Shown here in pieces: positions 8,400 through 17,336 of a stretch of DNA of 58,029 nt (the stretch's first letter is position 1; each line of letters opens with the position of its first letter). The stretch lies in NCBI GenBank assembly GCA_910578425.1, contig CAJTQX010000014.1, positions 1 through 58,029 on the forward strand, given 5' to 3'. Made by a program: the position numbers and the translations under genes. The notes under the pieces are model-generated. The model saw nothing but the letters and a program-made list of their open reading frames with translations. It was not told the DNA's origin and made no database searches. Source of the DNA: an uncultured Anaerotignum sp. (GTDB taxonomy: Bacteria > Bacillota > Clostridia > Lachnospirales > Anaerotignaceae).

Positions 8400-10037
8400 T
8401 TACATTTCGTACATCATTTCTTTTCTCCGCTGCATAGCCTTCGACTGTTCGAAGGTATACTCAATCTCAATCAGGTTCCCCTCTGTTCTGGAATATTTCT
8501 GCCGCTTTTCATGGACATAAATCTTCCGCACGAACTGGTGCAGAATCTCAGGCGTAACCTCTGTAACGTCCGCATACTTTCTTGCTTTGTCCAGAAAATC
8601 CTGAATGAATTTTTCTTTCATTTCTGTATCATTTACTTTTATCCTTAGATTTTCCAGTTCATCTTTTAAGATTTTCTGCTCGTTTTCATACTTTTCGGAC
8701 AGCATTTCATAGCGTTCGGCGGAAATCCTTCTGCTTGCCCTATCCTCATACAGGCACTGGATAATCGTATCAATTTCTGAAACACGAACTTCTTTCTGTG
8801 AGATTTCCGCTTTCATTGTCCTATACTGTTTTTCCGCTTCTTTCTCCCCTTTTTCAGCAGCCATCTGATAGAAAGCGTCTGTTTCCTCCTTTGCGAAACG
8901 GAGTATCCGCCGGATACTTTCCAGCACAATGCTGTCCAGAATCCTTTCTTTTATGTAATGCGCAGAGCAGTATGCTTTGCCGAAGGTCCGGTAGCCACCG
9001 CAGAAAAAATCATTTTTCTCGGTTTCCTGCTGATGACGGTGCAGGTAAAGCCTTGAACCGCAGTCTGCGCAGTACAGGTATCCCGCATATTTATCCATTT
9101 CACCCGATGGGCTTGGCTTTTTCCTGCCTTCAAAATGCTTCTGCACAGCTTCAAAGAGATGCTTCTCAATGATAGGTTCATGTGTATTTTCAAATATGAG
9201 CAGCTTCTCCTTCGGTGTCTGCAAAGTCTTTTTCAGCTTGTTCGACTTTGTCCATGTCTTATGGTTGACAGTATTGCCGATGTAATCCTGATTGGACAGG
9301 ATGTGCCGGATAGTTGTCTGGTGCCACGCATATGGCATACCAAGGTTGGGGTGTGCCATCATCGAGCCTGTTTTCTGGAAAGCGTATACGCTGGGCGTCA
9401 CGATTTTTTCATCCTGCAGGATTGTGCAGATTTTTCTGGCTCCAATGCCGGAAGCATACAGCTCGAATATCTTTTTCACGACCGGCGCAGTTTCCGGATT
9501 TGGGATGATTTCCTTTGGGTTATCCGGATTTTTCATATATCCATACGGCGGGTTGGAGGCGAGCCGTTCCCCACGCTCTGCCTTTGCTTTCTGTGCGGCA
9601 CGGATTTTTTTGCTGATGTCCCTCGCATAAAAATCATTGAAATAGTTCCGCAGGCCAACGAATTCGTCAAGGTTTTTATCACTGTCCACGCCATCGTTTA
9701 CGGCGATATACCGAACATTGTTCTGTGGAAAAATCAATTCTATGTAGGTACCTGTTTTCAGATAATCTCTGCCCAGACGTGATAAGTCCTTCGTGATAAT
9801 TGTTTTAATTTGTCCATCTTCCATGTCGCAGATCATCTCTTGAAACGCCGGGCGGTCGAAGCTAACTCCCGAGAATCCGTCGTCAATATAGAACCTTGTG
9901 TTGCCGAAATGATTTTCCAGTGCGTATTTTTCCAGCATAGCTTTTTGATTCGTGATGCTGTTTGACTCCCCCTGAAGCTCGTCCTCATGGCTGAGGCGGC
10001 AATAGAGCGCCGTTATGTTTTGCTCCGTTTTTGTCAT
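8400..10037 (-). CDS. Large serine recombinase (Tn4451/TnpX-like)
   Basis: A 545-residue site-specific recombinase that would integrate and excise the surrounding element. The N-terminal resolvase domain shows ALYCRLSHEDE (catalytic Ser region is atypical in spacing but the YCRLS motif is clear), SITNQKAML, IDDGFSGVSFDRPAF and ITKDLSRLGRDY. Next come the recombinase domain (RLASNPPYGYMKNP), a zinc ribbon (YCADCG), and a long C-terminal coiled coil and DUF4368-like tail. The start at 10037 follows GGGAGG; the longer frame to 10118 lacks such a site. It stands at the left end of a block of element genes. It appears intact. Confidence 0.9.
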   Translation of the reverse strand: MTKTEQNITALYCRLSHEDELQGESNSITNQKAMLEKYALENHFGNTRFYIDDGFSGVSFDRPAFQEMICDMEDGQIKTIITKDLSRLGRDYLKTGTYIELIFPQNNVRYIAVNDGVDSDKNLDEFVGLRNYFNDFYARDISKKIRAAQKAKAERGERLASNPPYGYMKNPDNPKEIIPNPETAPVVKKIFELYASGIGARKICTILQDEKIVTPSVYAFQKTGSMMAHPNLGMPYAWHQTTIRHILSNQDYIGNTVNHKTWTKSNKLKKTLQTPKEKLLIFENTHEPIIEKHLFEAVQKHFEGRKKPSPSGEMDKYAGYLYCADCGSRLYLHRHQQETEKNDFFCGGYRTFGKAYCSAHYIKERILDSIVLESIRRILRFAKEETDAFYQMAAEKGEKEAEKQYRTMKAEISQKEVRVSEIDTIIQCLYEDRASRRISAERYEMLSEKYENEQKILKDELENLRIKVNDTEMKEKFIQDFLDKARKYADVTEVTPEILHQFVRKIYVHEKRQKYSRTEGNLIEIEYTFEQSKAMQRRKEMMYEM

Positions 10038-10124
10038 GGTTTCCCTCCCTTCCCTGAAGCCTGATGCATAAACCAAATAGGATTGCAGGCAAAGCATACT
10101 GCAAAAAAGTTCACACATCCAGCG

Positions 10125-10373
10125 TCAATATAGGAAATTCAAGAGTTTTTCATAGGCTGTCTGCGGTGCGTCTATGGCAAACATGTGGAGCAGGGGGTAA
10201 GTTTTCCCGTTGACGCAAACCTCATCGAGCATCGTATAGCTGCGCCTTTGGCGGCACATGCTCTCTTCCACTGCTTCCGAATGCGGTGCAATATGGTTCC
10301 GCTTTTGCTTGGCTCATTCATGTTCAAAAGCCTTCATCGCATCTCTAAAGAGCCTGTTTTTGATATTTTTCAA
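10125..10373 (-). pseudogene. Small element gene broken by an in-frame TGA
   Basis: Reading the reverse strand from a TTG at 10371-10373, preceded by GAGGG at good spacing, gives 19 residues ending FRDAMKAFEHE, then TGA (10314-10316), then 62 more residues in the same frame, including RRSYTMLDEVCVNGKTYP and LLHMFAIDAPQTAYEKLL, to a TGA at 10125-10127. The amino-acid composition on both sides looks protein-like. The simplest reading is a CGA-to-TGA nonsense change in an 82-residue gene lying between the ribbon-helix-helix gene and the recombinase. I do not recognise the family. The piece is too short for most gene calls. Confidence 0.55.
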
Positions 10374-10383
10374 TAGGCATCCC

Positions 10384-10788
10384 TCATTTCCCTCTTTGGA
10401 ATTCCACAGCATCCTCCATGCGGATAATGCCGTTAATTTTCTTTACATCGTTCACACAGCGGATATGCAGCCGCCGGATTGTTTCTTCGTCCATGTCATT
10501 GATTGTCGCCAGCATCTGCTCCAGCTTTGCCATCTCCACAGCGATTTTGAACAGCAGACGGGCAAGCCTGTTCTCTGAGACCTTCACCGTCCCAGAAATG
10601 CTTTCGTGGATTGCCTGCGCGAAAAAATCCACATGCTTCTGCGCAGAGATATATCCGGCGTAAAAATCTATCGCTCTGGCTATGAAATCGTTACGGACAG
10701 TGCAGTCAGAAAGAACCATTGCACTCTCACATTTTTTCAAAATTTCATCAGATAACCGTATCGTAATCTTGTTATTTTTCGTTTTCAT
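10384..10788 (-). CDS. Ribbon-helix-helix DNA-binding protein
   Basis: A 134-residue protein whose first 45 residues (KITIRLSDEILKKCESAM..) match the beta-helix-helix pattern of CopG/Arc-type DNA-binding proteins. The rest is helical and without known motifs. In mobilisable elements such proteins often act as MobC-like accessory factors or copy-number repressors. No relaxase is visible in this element, so which of the two it is cannot be decided. It sits between a damaged small gene and an iteron-like region that could hold its binding sites. Confidence 0.65.
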   Translation of the reverse strand: MKTKNNKITIRLSDEILKKCESAMVLSDCTVRNDFIARAIDFYAGYISAQKHVDFFAQAIHESISGTVKVSENRLARLLFKIAVEMAKLEQMLATINDMDEETIRRLHIRCVNDVKKINGIIRMEDAVEFQRGK

Positions 10789-10830
10789 TGTCTTATCACC
10801 ACCATTTTCTAAAAGCCCTTGAAAAAAGGC

Positions 10831-11018
10831 TTGATGCCAATTTTAACGTCGTGGAAAACAGGCTGGAAATCCCCGGTTTTCCCTATTATTTTTCTGATAG
10901 CCCGCAAACCAGCGCCCTGATTGACGCCAGCCCCTCATTTTTGATGCCAGCTTTGGAACTCGGGAAAATCCCCGCACTGCGGGGATTTGAGGGAACCGCG
11001 CGGCAGGCTTGATGCCGC
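10831..11018. repeat. Iteron-like repeats upstream of the RHH gene, possible origin or oriT
   Basis: The 477 bases between the RHH gene and repA hold no convincing gene. They carry four copies of TTGAYGCCR, at 10831, 10921, 10941 and 11009. The outer two are longer (GGCTTGATGCC, four bases, then TTTAAC). A perfect palindrome lies among them at 10966-10988. Position next to a RepA-type helicase suggests a replication or transfer origin; this is inference. Confidence 0.5.
10966..10988. repeat. Perfect palindrome in the iteron region
   Basis: Arms AAATCCCCGCA and TGCGGGGATTT with a single central base. It could be a cruciform, a terminator for repA read on the reverse strand, or a nick-site hairpin. 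Confidence 0.55.
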
Positions 11019-11265
11019 GCTTTAACCTGCAATACAATAGAGCAGGGCAAAAGCCGGGGAAAAGTGGTTTGCAAAAGCCATTCCTCATTTCTTTATTTTC
11101 CTTCTCTGGAAGCCTTTCTTTTTCCATTCGTCTTTCTGGCGCGCACATCGCCGCCACCTGCCTTCGGACGGGTTTCCACGTCTATTTCCCCGCTTTTGCC
11201 TTCGAACGCCACACAGGGGCGGACAGGGGGCGACACGCCGCCGCAGGGTCAGCAGGGTCAGTGTT

Positions 11266-12291
11266 TTACGCTCCCGCAGGCTGCCCGTCCAACTGTCCCT
11301 CCTGTCCCTTCGTTTCAGAAAGCCGGAAAATTGTGATCGTCCGGTTGCCGTTGCTTTTGCGGCTTTGGAAGGAAAATCCGAGGTTTTTCAAATCCCAGCG
11401 GTTTTTATCCAGACGTTTCAGCAGGGTCACCGGGGAAATTTCAAAACCGCTACTGCCACTCAAAAGGCTGGCAAGCTCTGTCGGCGAAGCCTTGAAAGAA
11501 TCTCGTCCCTCCATAAATTCCGCAACTCGTTCCGGAAGGAAATCTTTTTTCTGTTCGCCGTCCTCGCTGTCCCGTAGCATCTCCCAGATTTGGCTTTCGT
11601 TTTTCTTGAGGGAGATTTCCCGATACGCGATATCCCTGCCAATGCAGGACAGCAGTGCGGAAGCACCGCCGCGCTTTTCCTCCGTTAAGGTAAAACAGCC
11701 ATCGACCGCGCCTTGAATGGCAACCGTTCCAGCAATCTGGTGGAACACGTCGTCACTGTTTTCCTTGCGAAGATGATGGATCAAAAGCATTGCTATATGG
11801 TGCCGCTGAGCAATCAGCCGCAGAACTGCAAGGTCTTTGTAGTCACCTGCGTAGCCGTATTCGAATGTCGATGGGCGAACCATTTGCAAAGTATCGACCA
11901 CGATGAAAACAGTGTCTTTGTGTTTGTCCAAAAAGTTTTCCAATTCCCGTTCCAAACCTTTTCCGAGTTGCGGGGCTTGCGTGGAAAAGAAAAGATTTGC
12001 CGGAGCATCATCTCCTAATGTGATCAAACGGTTCTGCAAGCGGTTTTCATTGTCCTCCAGCGCAAGGTAAAGTACGGTACCCTGCTCCACGGGCATTCCC
12101 CAGACGGATTCGCCTTTGGCAACCTGCAAGCAGAACCAGAGCGCCATCCACGACTTCCCGGCCTTGGGTGCCCCGGCAAGGATGTGCAGCCCGGGAGCAA
12201 AAAGGTTCTCGATGATGAAACGGATGGGCGTGTAAGCCTTTGCCATCAGCGTTTCGCAGTCTATGATTGAAAATGCATTTATATTTTGCAT
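11266..12291 (-). CDS. RepA-type AAA/RecA-fold replicative helicase
   Basis: A 341-residue P-loop ATPase resembling the RSF1010 RepA group of hexameric helicases used by plasmids and mobile elements. It has Walker A GAPKAGKSW (about residues 40-48), a VLYLALEDNENRLQNRL segment, and a Walker B-like VFIVVDTLQMV, followed by AMLLIHHLRK. The C-terminal 100 residues look like a winged-helix region (SPTELASLLSGSSG). The start at 12291 has AGGAGGGG upstream. It is transcribed towards the iteron-like region and the RHH gene. Confidence 0.75.
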   Translation of the reverse strand: MQNINAFSIIDCETLMAKAYTPIRFIIENLFAPGLHILAGAPKAGKSWMALWFCLQVAKGESVWGMPVEQGTVLYLALEDNENRLQNRLITLGDDAPANLFFSTQAPQLGKGLERELENFLDKHKDTVFIVVDTLQMVRPSTFEYGYAGDYKDLAVLRLIAQRHHIAMLLIHHLRKENSDDVFHQIAGTVAIQGAVDGCFTLTEEKRGGASALLSCIGRDIAYREISLKKNESQIWEMLRDSEDGEQKKDFLPERVAEFMEGRDSFKASPTELASLLSGSSGFEISPVTLLKRLDKNRWDLKNLGFSFQSRKSNGNRTITIFRLSETKGQEGQLDGQPAGA

Positions 12292-12345
12292 GATGATCCC
12301 CTCCTAAAAAATAATCTGTCTAAATGAAATATTTAGCACATGGCG

Positions 12346-12374
12346 TTCACCTTCCTTTCCACAAATGTTATAAT
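12346..12374 (+). promoter_or_regulatory. Candidate promoter of the DUF6076-like pseudogene
   Basis: TTCACC (12346-12351) and TATAAT (12369-12374) with a 17-base spacer, in the short gap between two divergent element genes. Confidence 0.5.
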
Positions 12375-12399
12375 AGGCGTATCGGTGGGATTAAGATAA

Positions 12400-13504
12400 C
12401 AGAAAGAAAACGGCTTTACAATAGATTACACATCGAACGGGGAAATAAAAAATTATGTCAATCATTTTACAGCTTGGTTCATTGAGGATTCCGTTATCAT
12501 TGGAAAAGCGGATGTCCCTTTGGGGCAAGTGTGCGTTGATATGCTGAATGTGGATGATGAGCTTTTGCTTGATATTGAAACAAAGGCAAAGGAACTTCAA
12601 GTATTAGCAGACGAAAAGATTTTCAATCCAGATTTTCCGATAGATATTGCGCTAGCAATCGAATTGAAATTGGCTTTCAATGCCCTGATCAAGCTGATCA
12701 TAAAATTGCCGTTATATGAGCACCTTGGGATTCCCTTTTTTTTCAAACCAGAATATGCTCGCGGAAAAGAAGGATGTAGAAAGCCTGAAAAAGATGGCGG
12801 AGCCCGGAAGCAAAGAAAATATCCAGCTTCAGGAATTTATTAAGGACTGCCTGCTGGTTCCCGCAGACATCCATTGTTTTCAATACATCTGTGGCCTTAT
12901 GGCAGATTGCTTTTTCGAGAAAATTTCCAAACGAGACGCAGGGGCATATGCAAGGCAGCTGTATTCGTTTTGGACGCATGAAGGCACGAAAAAAATATTT
13001 GAAAAGCTCCCACTGGATGAGGTGGCTGCCCGCTGGAATATGCCAGTGTTCGTTTCCTATGGCTGCACCAACCACCCAAAGAAGAAATCCTATTGCATTG
13101 CCGAGCGTATGGAATTTGAAAGCTGCCTGTCTTTCCTGAAAACAGATTTCCATAAAACCCTGATGCTTGGCCGGGCTCCTAGGCGATGCCAGAACTGCGG
13201 GAAGTTTTTCTTGTTGGAGAATGGGTACAATACTAAATACTGTGGACGGGTTGCGCCCGGCGAAACGGCAAGAACCTGCCGCGTTGTCGGGGCACATAAT
13301 AAGGCATCCAAGCAGGCAGGGAAAACCCCGATCCAGAATGAATACCAGCGGACATATGACAGGCTGAAAAAACGGAAAGCGAACGGGAAGATTTCTGCGG
13401 AGGAATGGAACCGGCAGGTGGCATATATCCAGGCAGTCAAGGATAAAGTTGAAGCCGGGCAGATGGATGAGTTTGAGGGGATGGGGAAGCTGCAGGGGAT
13501 ATAA
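12400..13504 (+). pseudogene. DUF6076-like element gene, frameshifted at a T8 run
   Basis: Two overlapping frames form one protein. Frame one runs from about 12400 (NGFTIDYTSNGEIKNYV..) to YEHLGIPFF; the other continues SNQNMLAEKKDVESLKK to the stop at 13504. The switch falls in a run of eight T (12734-12741); seven T would restore the frame. No ATG or clear ribosome site starts the first part, and a TAA stands at 12397, so the 5' end may also be damaged. The C-terminal half has a zinc-finger-like CQNCG..YC motif and a basic YQRTYDRLKKRKANGKIS region, as in DUF6076 proteins common on clostridial elements. Function unknown; a sequencing error is possible. Confidence 0.65.
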
Positions 13505-13522
13505 ATTTCTGACAGATGGAAA

Positions 13523-13551
13523 GGCTTCCTGCCCATTTCCGGCAGAAAGCC
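13523..13551 (+). terminator. Terminator after the DUF6076-like gene
   Basis: Arms GGCTTCCTGCC and GGCAGAAAGCC (one mismatch) are followed by CCATCTTTTTCC. Confidence 0.65.
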
Positions 13552-13631
13552 CCATCTTTTTCCTGAATTCTTTTTGCCCACAAACTCCATTTTTACAAAG
13601 CAAAAAGTGATAGTCAATTAAAATCTTGAAT

Positions 13632-15098
13632 TTATAGCGTTGCATCTGATTCCGCAATCGTTTTCAAAATCATCCTCAGCAGCTCCGCAATCGTTTGGAC
13701 ATCCGCAATGCGGCAGGTTTCATTCGGCGTATGTACGTCTGTAAGAGTAGGGCCGATAGAAATCATATCCAAGCACGGGTTTTTCTCCGCAAAAGCACCA
13801 CATTCTACACCGGCGTGGACTGCCTCAATGACCATATCCTCCCCCGTCAGCTTCTTATACTGTTCACATGCGATCCGCGTCAACCTGCTGTTGGGGTTTA
13901 CCGCCCAGCCCGGCACATGGCCGTCACAGCGGAACGCAAAGCGGAAATGCTCTGCCAACGCCCTGCAGATCGTGATGATCTGCGTTGCCTGATATGCAAC
14001 GGAGCTCCGTGCAAATACAGAAAATTCTATCATATCTTTATCAATAGACAACACCCCAAGGTTTGATGAGCTTTCCACCAGCCCGTCTATGAACGGGCTC
14101 ATGGTATGTACGTTGTTCGGCACTGCTGTCATCAGGTCAGCCAAAGAACAGCTTGTTTCCATGCTCAATACTTTTTGAGGGATTTTATCGCTGAAAACTG
14201 CTTGTATTTCGGCATCTTTTTCAATATTTCCATATGCTGCGGCAAATTCCTCCCGGAAGTGCTCTATCACCTGCAAAGATTTTTCCACCGCTTCTTTCGG
14301 AATTACAATTTCTGCTGCTGCCGAAGCGGGGATAGCATTTTTCGCCTGCCCGCCGAAGAACGATGCAATCCGAAAACAGATGCCGTCCTGTTTCAGCATG
14401 GAAAGCAGTGTTGCAATGCTCACAATTGCATTTGTGTGCCCCAGGTTGATGCCAACGCCGGAGTGCCCGCCCAGCAGTCCATTCAATTGAAGCGTCAGGG
14501 TTTTGCTGCCTGCCGGAGGTTCTTCCCAATCTGTTTCCCTGCTGTAATAGCAGAGGTCGCCGCCCGCGCAGGAATCGCAGAGGGAGCCGATGGTTTCCCA
14601 GTCCAGGTTGACCAAATAATCCCCCTCCAAATACTTAGGATTCAAGGCAATAGAATCCATGCCGTCTTCTTCATTTGTTGTCAAAATCACGCGCAATGCA
14701 CCATGCCGCAGGCTGTCATCCTGTAAAATATACAGGCAAAGCGCGACACCAATGCCATTATCCGCGCCAAGGCTGGTGCCTTCCGCAGTCAGCCTTTCCC
14801 CATCATTCACCACTTTGATTGCGTCAGTGAAAGGATTATATACAACACCTTCCTCTGCCACGCAGACCATATCCATATGCGCTTGAAGGATCGTGCGCGG
14901 GGCATCCTCTCGCCCTTCAGATGCGGGCTTGTCAATGATTACATTTCCCATATGGTCTTTTTCTGCTTTCAGCCCATGCCTTACTGCCCATTGGTAAAGA
15001 TATTCGCTGATCTTCTCCTCATGATGTGATGGTCGGGGGATTTCCGCAATCTTATAAAACTCCTCCAAAACAATGCCAAGTGCTTTCTGTTTATCCAT
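13632..15098 (-). CDS. pepD: Aminoacyl-histidine dipeptidase (PepD, M20C)
   Basis: Cytoplasmic metallo-dipeptidase that hydrolyses Xaa-His and other dipeptides. The 488-residue length and the motifs fit family M20C: IPRPSHHEEKIS near the N-terminus, the metal site AHMDMV, then TSLGADNGIGVALCL and TTNEEDGM, the inserted lid domain, and the C-terminal HAGVECG and TDVHTPNE metal and substrate motifs. The start at 15098 follows GGAGG. It is the last gene of a four-gene reverse-strand cluster with a dipeptide epimerase and a transporter, so it probably breaks down imported or murein-derived dipeptides. It looks complete. Confidence 0.93.
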   Translation of the reverse strand: MDKQKALGIVLEEFYKIAEIPRPSHHEEKISEYLYQWAVRHGLKAEKDHMGNVIIDKPASEGREDAPRTILQAHMDMVCVAEEGVVYNPFTDAIKVVNDGERLTAEGTSLGADNGIGVALCLYILQDDSLRHGALRVILTTNEEDGMDSIALNPKYLEGDYLVNLDWETIGSLCDSCAGGDLCYYSRETDWEEPPAGSKTLTLQLNGLLGGHSGVGINLGHTNAIVSIATLLSMLKQDGICFRIASFFGGQAKNAIPASAAAEIVIPKEAVEKSLQVIEHFREEFAAAYGNIEKDAEIQAVFSDKIPQKVLSMETSCSLADLMTAVPNNVHTMSPFIDGLVESSSNLGVLSIDKDMIEFSVFARSSVAYQATQIITICRALAEHFRFAFRCDGHVPGWAVNPNSRLTRIACEQYKKLTGEDMVIEAVHAGVECGAFAEKNPCLDMISIGPTLTDVHTPNETCRIADVQTIAELLRMILKTIAESDATL

Positions 15099-15234
15099 AA
15101 ATAGCCTCCTCTCCGGCAATTCTGCGGTTCATTGCCTGACTGATGAAAAAAGGAATCGGCAGCCAACGCCACAGCATGCCTGCCGCGCCATTGCTGCCAA
15201 TTCCCAAAACCACAATACTTTCAAATATCTTACA

Positions 15235-17319
15235 TTAAAATTCTTTTCTGATTACAAGTTTAGACGGATATGCGCCGCCAAAATAAATCCGGTTTTCCGC
15301 AACCTGCGTTTCTGTGCTGTTATATCCGCCTTTCGTATTACTGTTCGGCATGCAAAGCCCTGCCGCACTGGAAGTAATGGTCATCCGCAGCCTATGGCCC
15401 GGAAACAGCGTTTCCGAAATTTTACCAGTCCTGAGCGAAAAGCAGTATACCTGACCTTTTTCCATAAACTGCGGATTGCCAAAACCTTCCCGGTAGCGGG
15501 CACAAAGCAGGGCATCCGTCATTTTGTAAGCATTACCTTCCAGATCTACATGCTCCGTTTTTACCACCCAATCTGTATCCGGCGCACTGCTTCCGGCGTA
15601 GAACTGTACCAGCATGTCCCCGGTAATAGTCATCTCCTCCTGCAAAGGCTCTGTTTCAAACACAAGGACATCAGACCGCTTGTCAACCTCTTTATAATTG
15701 CCGGGGACGCCAAATTCATTTTCGGATACATCCACCAAATATGGCGTTTCGTCCGTCGGGTCATACAAATAGGAAACCGAGTCTTCCTTTTCTTCCGCTC
15801 CTTCCCGCAAAGCCCCGCCACTGCCCAGATACCATACTTCCTCAGCCGTATTTGGTACCGGCCAGTTTTCAGCTGTTTTCCACTTGCCACTGCCCACGGT
15901 ATAATATTCCACCATTGGCGTTTCTTTTATCCCGTTATCCTTATGGAGCAGCTGGCAGTCCAGCCATTTCTGCACGACCAGGTCAATATCATAGCGCAAT
16001 GCATTATTCCCCACAGGCATGCCATGGAGTTCCCTGTTGGAATTTCCGCTGTGCGTCCATGAGCCAAGGATCACCTTGCGGTTCCCAGGAGCATACTCCG
16101 CTGTAGCTTCCAATACTTCGGATGTCCCCATTTCATTATCATCATACCAGCCGGAAATGACCAGAGCAGGTGCTTTGATGTGTTCCCTGTGGCGCATAAA
16201 ATCCATAGCCTGCCATATTGGGGCATCATCCATTGTCTCAAACCACCTGTTCAGGAATGGGATGGGGCGGCCCAAAGCCGTTTCACAAAGTTTCTCTAAG
16301 GGCCGGAGCTTCATGATGTCATCCCAGTCATCGCGCACCATCCGCATAGGGTCAAAAACCTTTTCGGATAATGCAAATGACCAGGGCAATATGCCGGAGC
16401 TCATCGTGCCGCCCTTCCTCGGAAGGTCTGCAAACGGCGTGCCCGATGTCACAAAACTCACGAGGGCTTTCAGGTGCGGGTTGCCGCTGCTTGCCGCCGC
16501 CCACTGCACATAGCCCAGATAGGAGCCCCCGATCATGCCGACATTCCCGTCAGACCACGACTGTGCGGCAATCCAGTCAATGGTGTCGCTGCCGTCCTGC
16601 CTTTCATGCACCATGGGGTTCCATTCGCCTTCCGAAGCATTGCGGCCACGCACGTCCTGGATGACGACCGCAATACCCCGGCGGACAAAGCCGTAATATG
16701 CCGCTTCCAGCATTTCCTTCCCATAAGGCGTGCGGACGCATATCGCCGGAATGCCGCCTGCTATACCCTTAGGCAAAATCACCGACGAGGAAAGGCGGAT
16801 GCCATCCTCCATAGATATCCAAACCGTCTGCGTTTTTTCCAGCAGGAAAAGCTGCCGCCCTTCTTCATACTCCTCCCAATCTTTTAATATCGTATAGGCT
16901 TCATATCCTTTCCGCACAAGCACGGTAATCCGTTCCCTGCTGGGGACTGTGATTGCGGCAATCTTCCCATCCGCCCAGACAACATCCATCGGGAATTTGA
17001 TGTCCCTTTGCGCCCAGACGGTTGCCCCATCAGGTTCCCCGTCTTCCCAGCGTGCATAAACAGTTCCGTTTTCCAAACGGATTTTGTTCCCTTCCAAGCC
17101 GGAAAAACAGGAAGAAAAGGATAGGAGTTCGGCGGTCTTTTTGAAGTCGATATTGAATATGCCGCGGTAAAACGCCTGTTCCTCCGCAGACATCGGGTGA
17201 GTCTCCCCCAGCTTGCCCGTCCAGAGGTCAAGAAGGCGCAGGGTCACTTCCTTTCCGGAAAATGCGGCAGTTCCATAGTAGAGCCCTGATAAATACAATT
17301 CAAATATATGTTCCATCAT
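15235..17319 (-). CDS. CocE/NonD (S15) family hydrolase with an N-terminal extension
   Basis: A 694-residue serine hydrolase of the X-Pro dipeptidyl-peptidase S15 / CocE class. The nucleophile elbow GGSYLG places the Ser near residue 266, SGWYDD holds the likely acid near 393, and WTHSG the likely His near 423. The last 200 residues fit the C-terminal jelly-roll domain. The first 170 residues, before EDGIRLSSSVILPKG, are unusual for CocE enzymes and carry no motif I know. No signal peptide is seen, so it may act inside the cell. It lies 17 bases after the DUF819 gene stop, in the dipeptide operon, which favours a peptidase over an ester hydrolase; that is inference. Confidence 0.85.
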   Translation of the reverse strand: MMEHIFELYLSGLYYGTAAFSGKEVTLRLLDLWTGKLGETHPMSAEEQAFYRGIFNIDFKKTAELLSFSSCFSGLEGNKIRLENGTVYARWEDGEPDGATVWAQRDIKFPMDVVWADGKIAAITVPSRERITVLVRKGYEAYTILKDWEEYEEGRQLFLLEKTQTVWISMEDGIRLSSSVILPKGIAGGIPAICVRTPYGKEMLEAAYYGFVRRGIAVVIQDVRGRNASEGEWNPMVHERQDGSDTIDWIAAQSWSDGNVGMIGGSYLGYVQWAAASSGNPHLKALVSFVTSGTPFADLPRKGGTMSSGILPWSFALSEKVFDPMRMVRDDWDDIMKLRPLEKLCETALGRPIPFLNRWFETMDDAPIWQAMDFMRHREHIKAPALVISGWYDDNEMGTSEVLEATAEYAPGNRKVILGSWTHSGNSNRELHGMPVGNNALRYDIDLVVQKWLDCQLLHKDNGIKETPMVEYYTVGSGKWKTAENWPVPNTAEEVWYLGSGGALREGAEEKEDSVSYLYDPTDETPYLVDVSENEFGVPGNYKEVDKRSDVLVFETEPLQEEMTITGDMLVQFYAGSSAPDTDWVVKTEHVDLEGNAYKMTDALLCARYREGFGNPQFMEKGQVYCFSLRTGKISETLFPGHRLRMTITSSAAGLCMPNSNTKGGYNSTETQVAENRIYFGGAYPSKLVIRKEF

Positions 17320-17336
17320 TCAACCCCTGCTTTCGT

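Noticed and set aside
10843..11157. 104-residue reverse frame in the iteron region
   Set aside because: Low-complexity, basic and proline-rich translation through repeats and palindromes, with no ribosome site.
12734..12741. Programmed frameshift at the T8 run of the DUF6076-like gene
   Set aside because: No stimulatory structure or spacer is evident, the 5' end also lacks a start, and the element shows other decay; mutation or sequencing error is simpler.
8338..13631. Exact attachment sites of the serine-recombinase element
   Set aside because: Only a trivial TTTGCCC match was found between the two flanks; ends cannot be set without an empty-site comparison.
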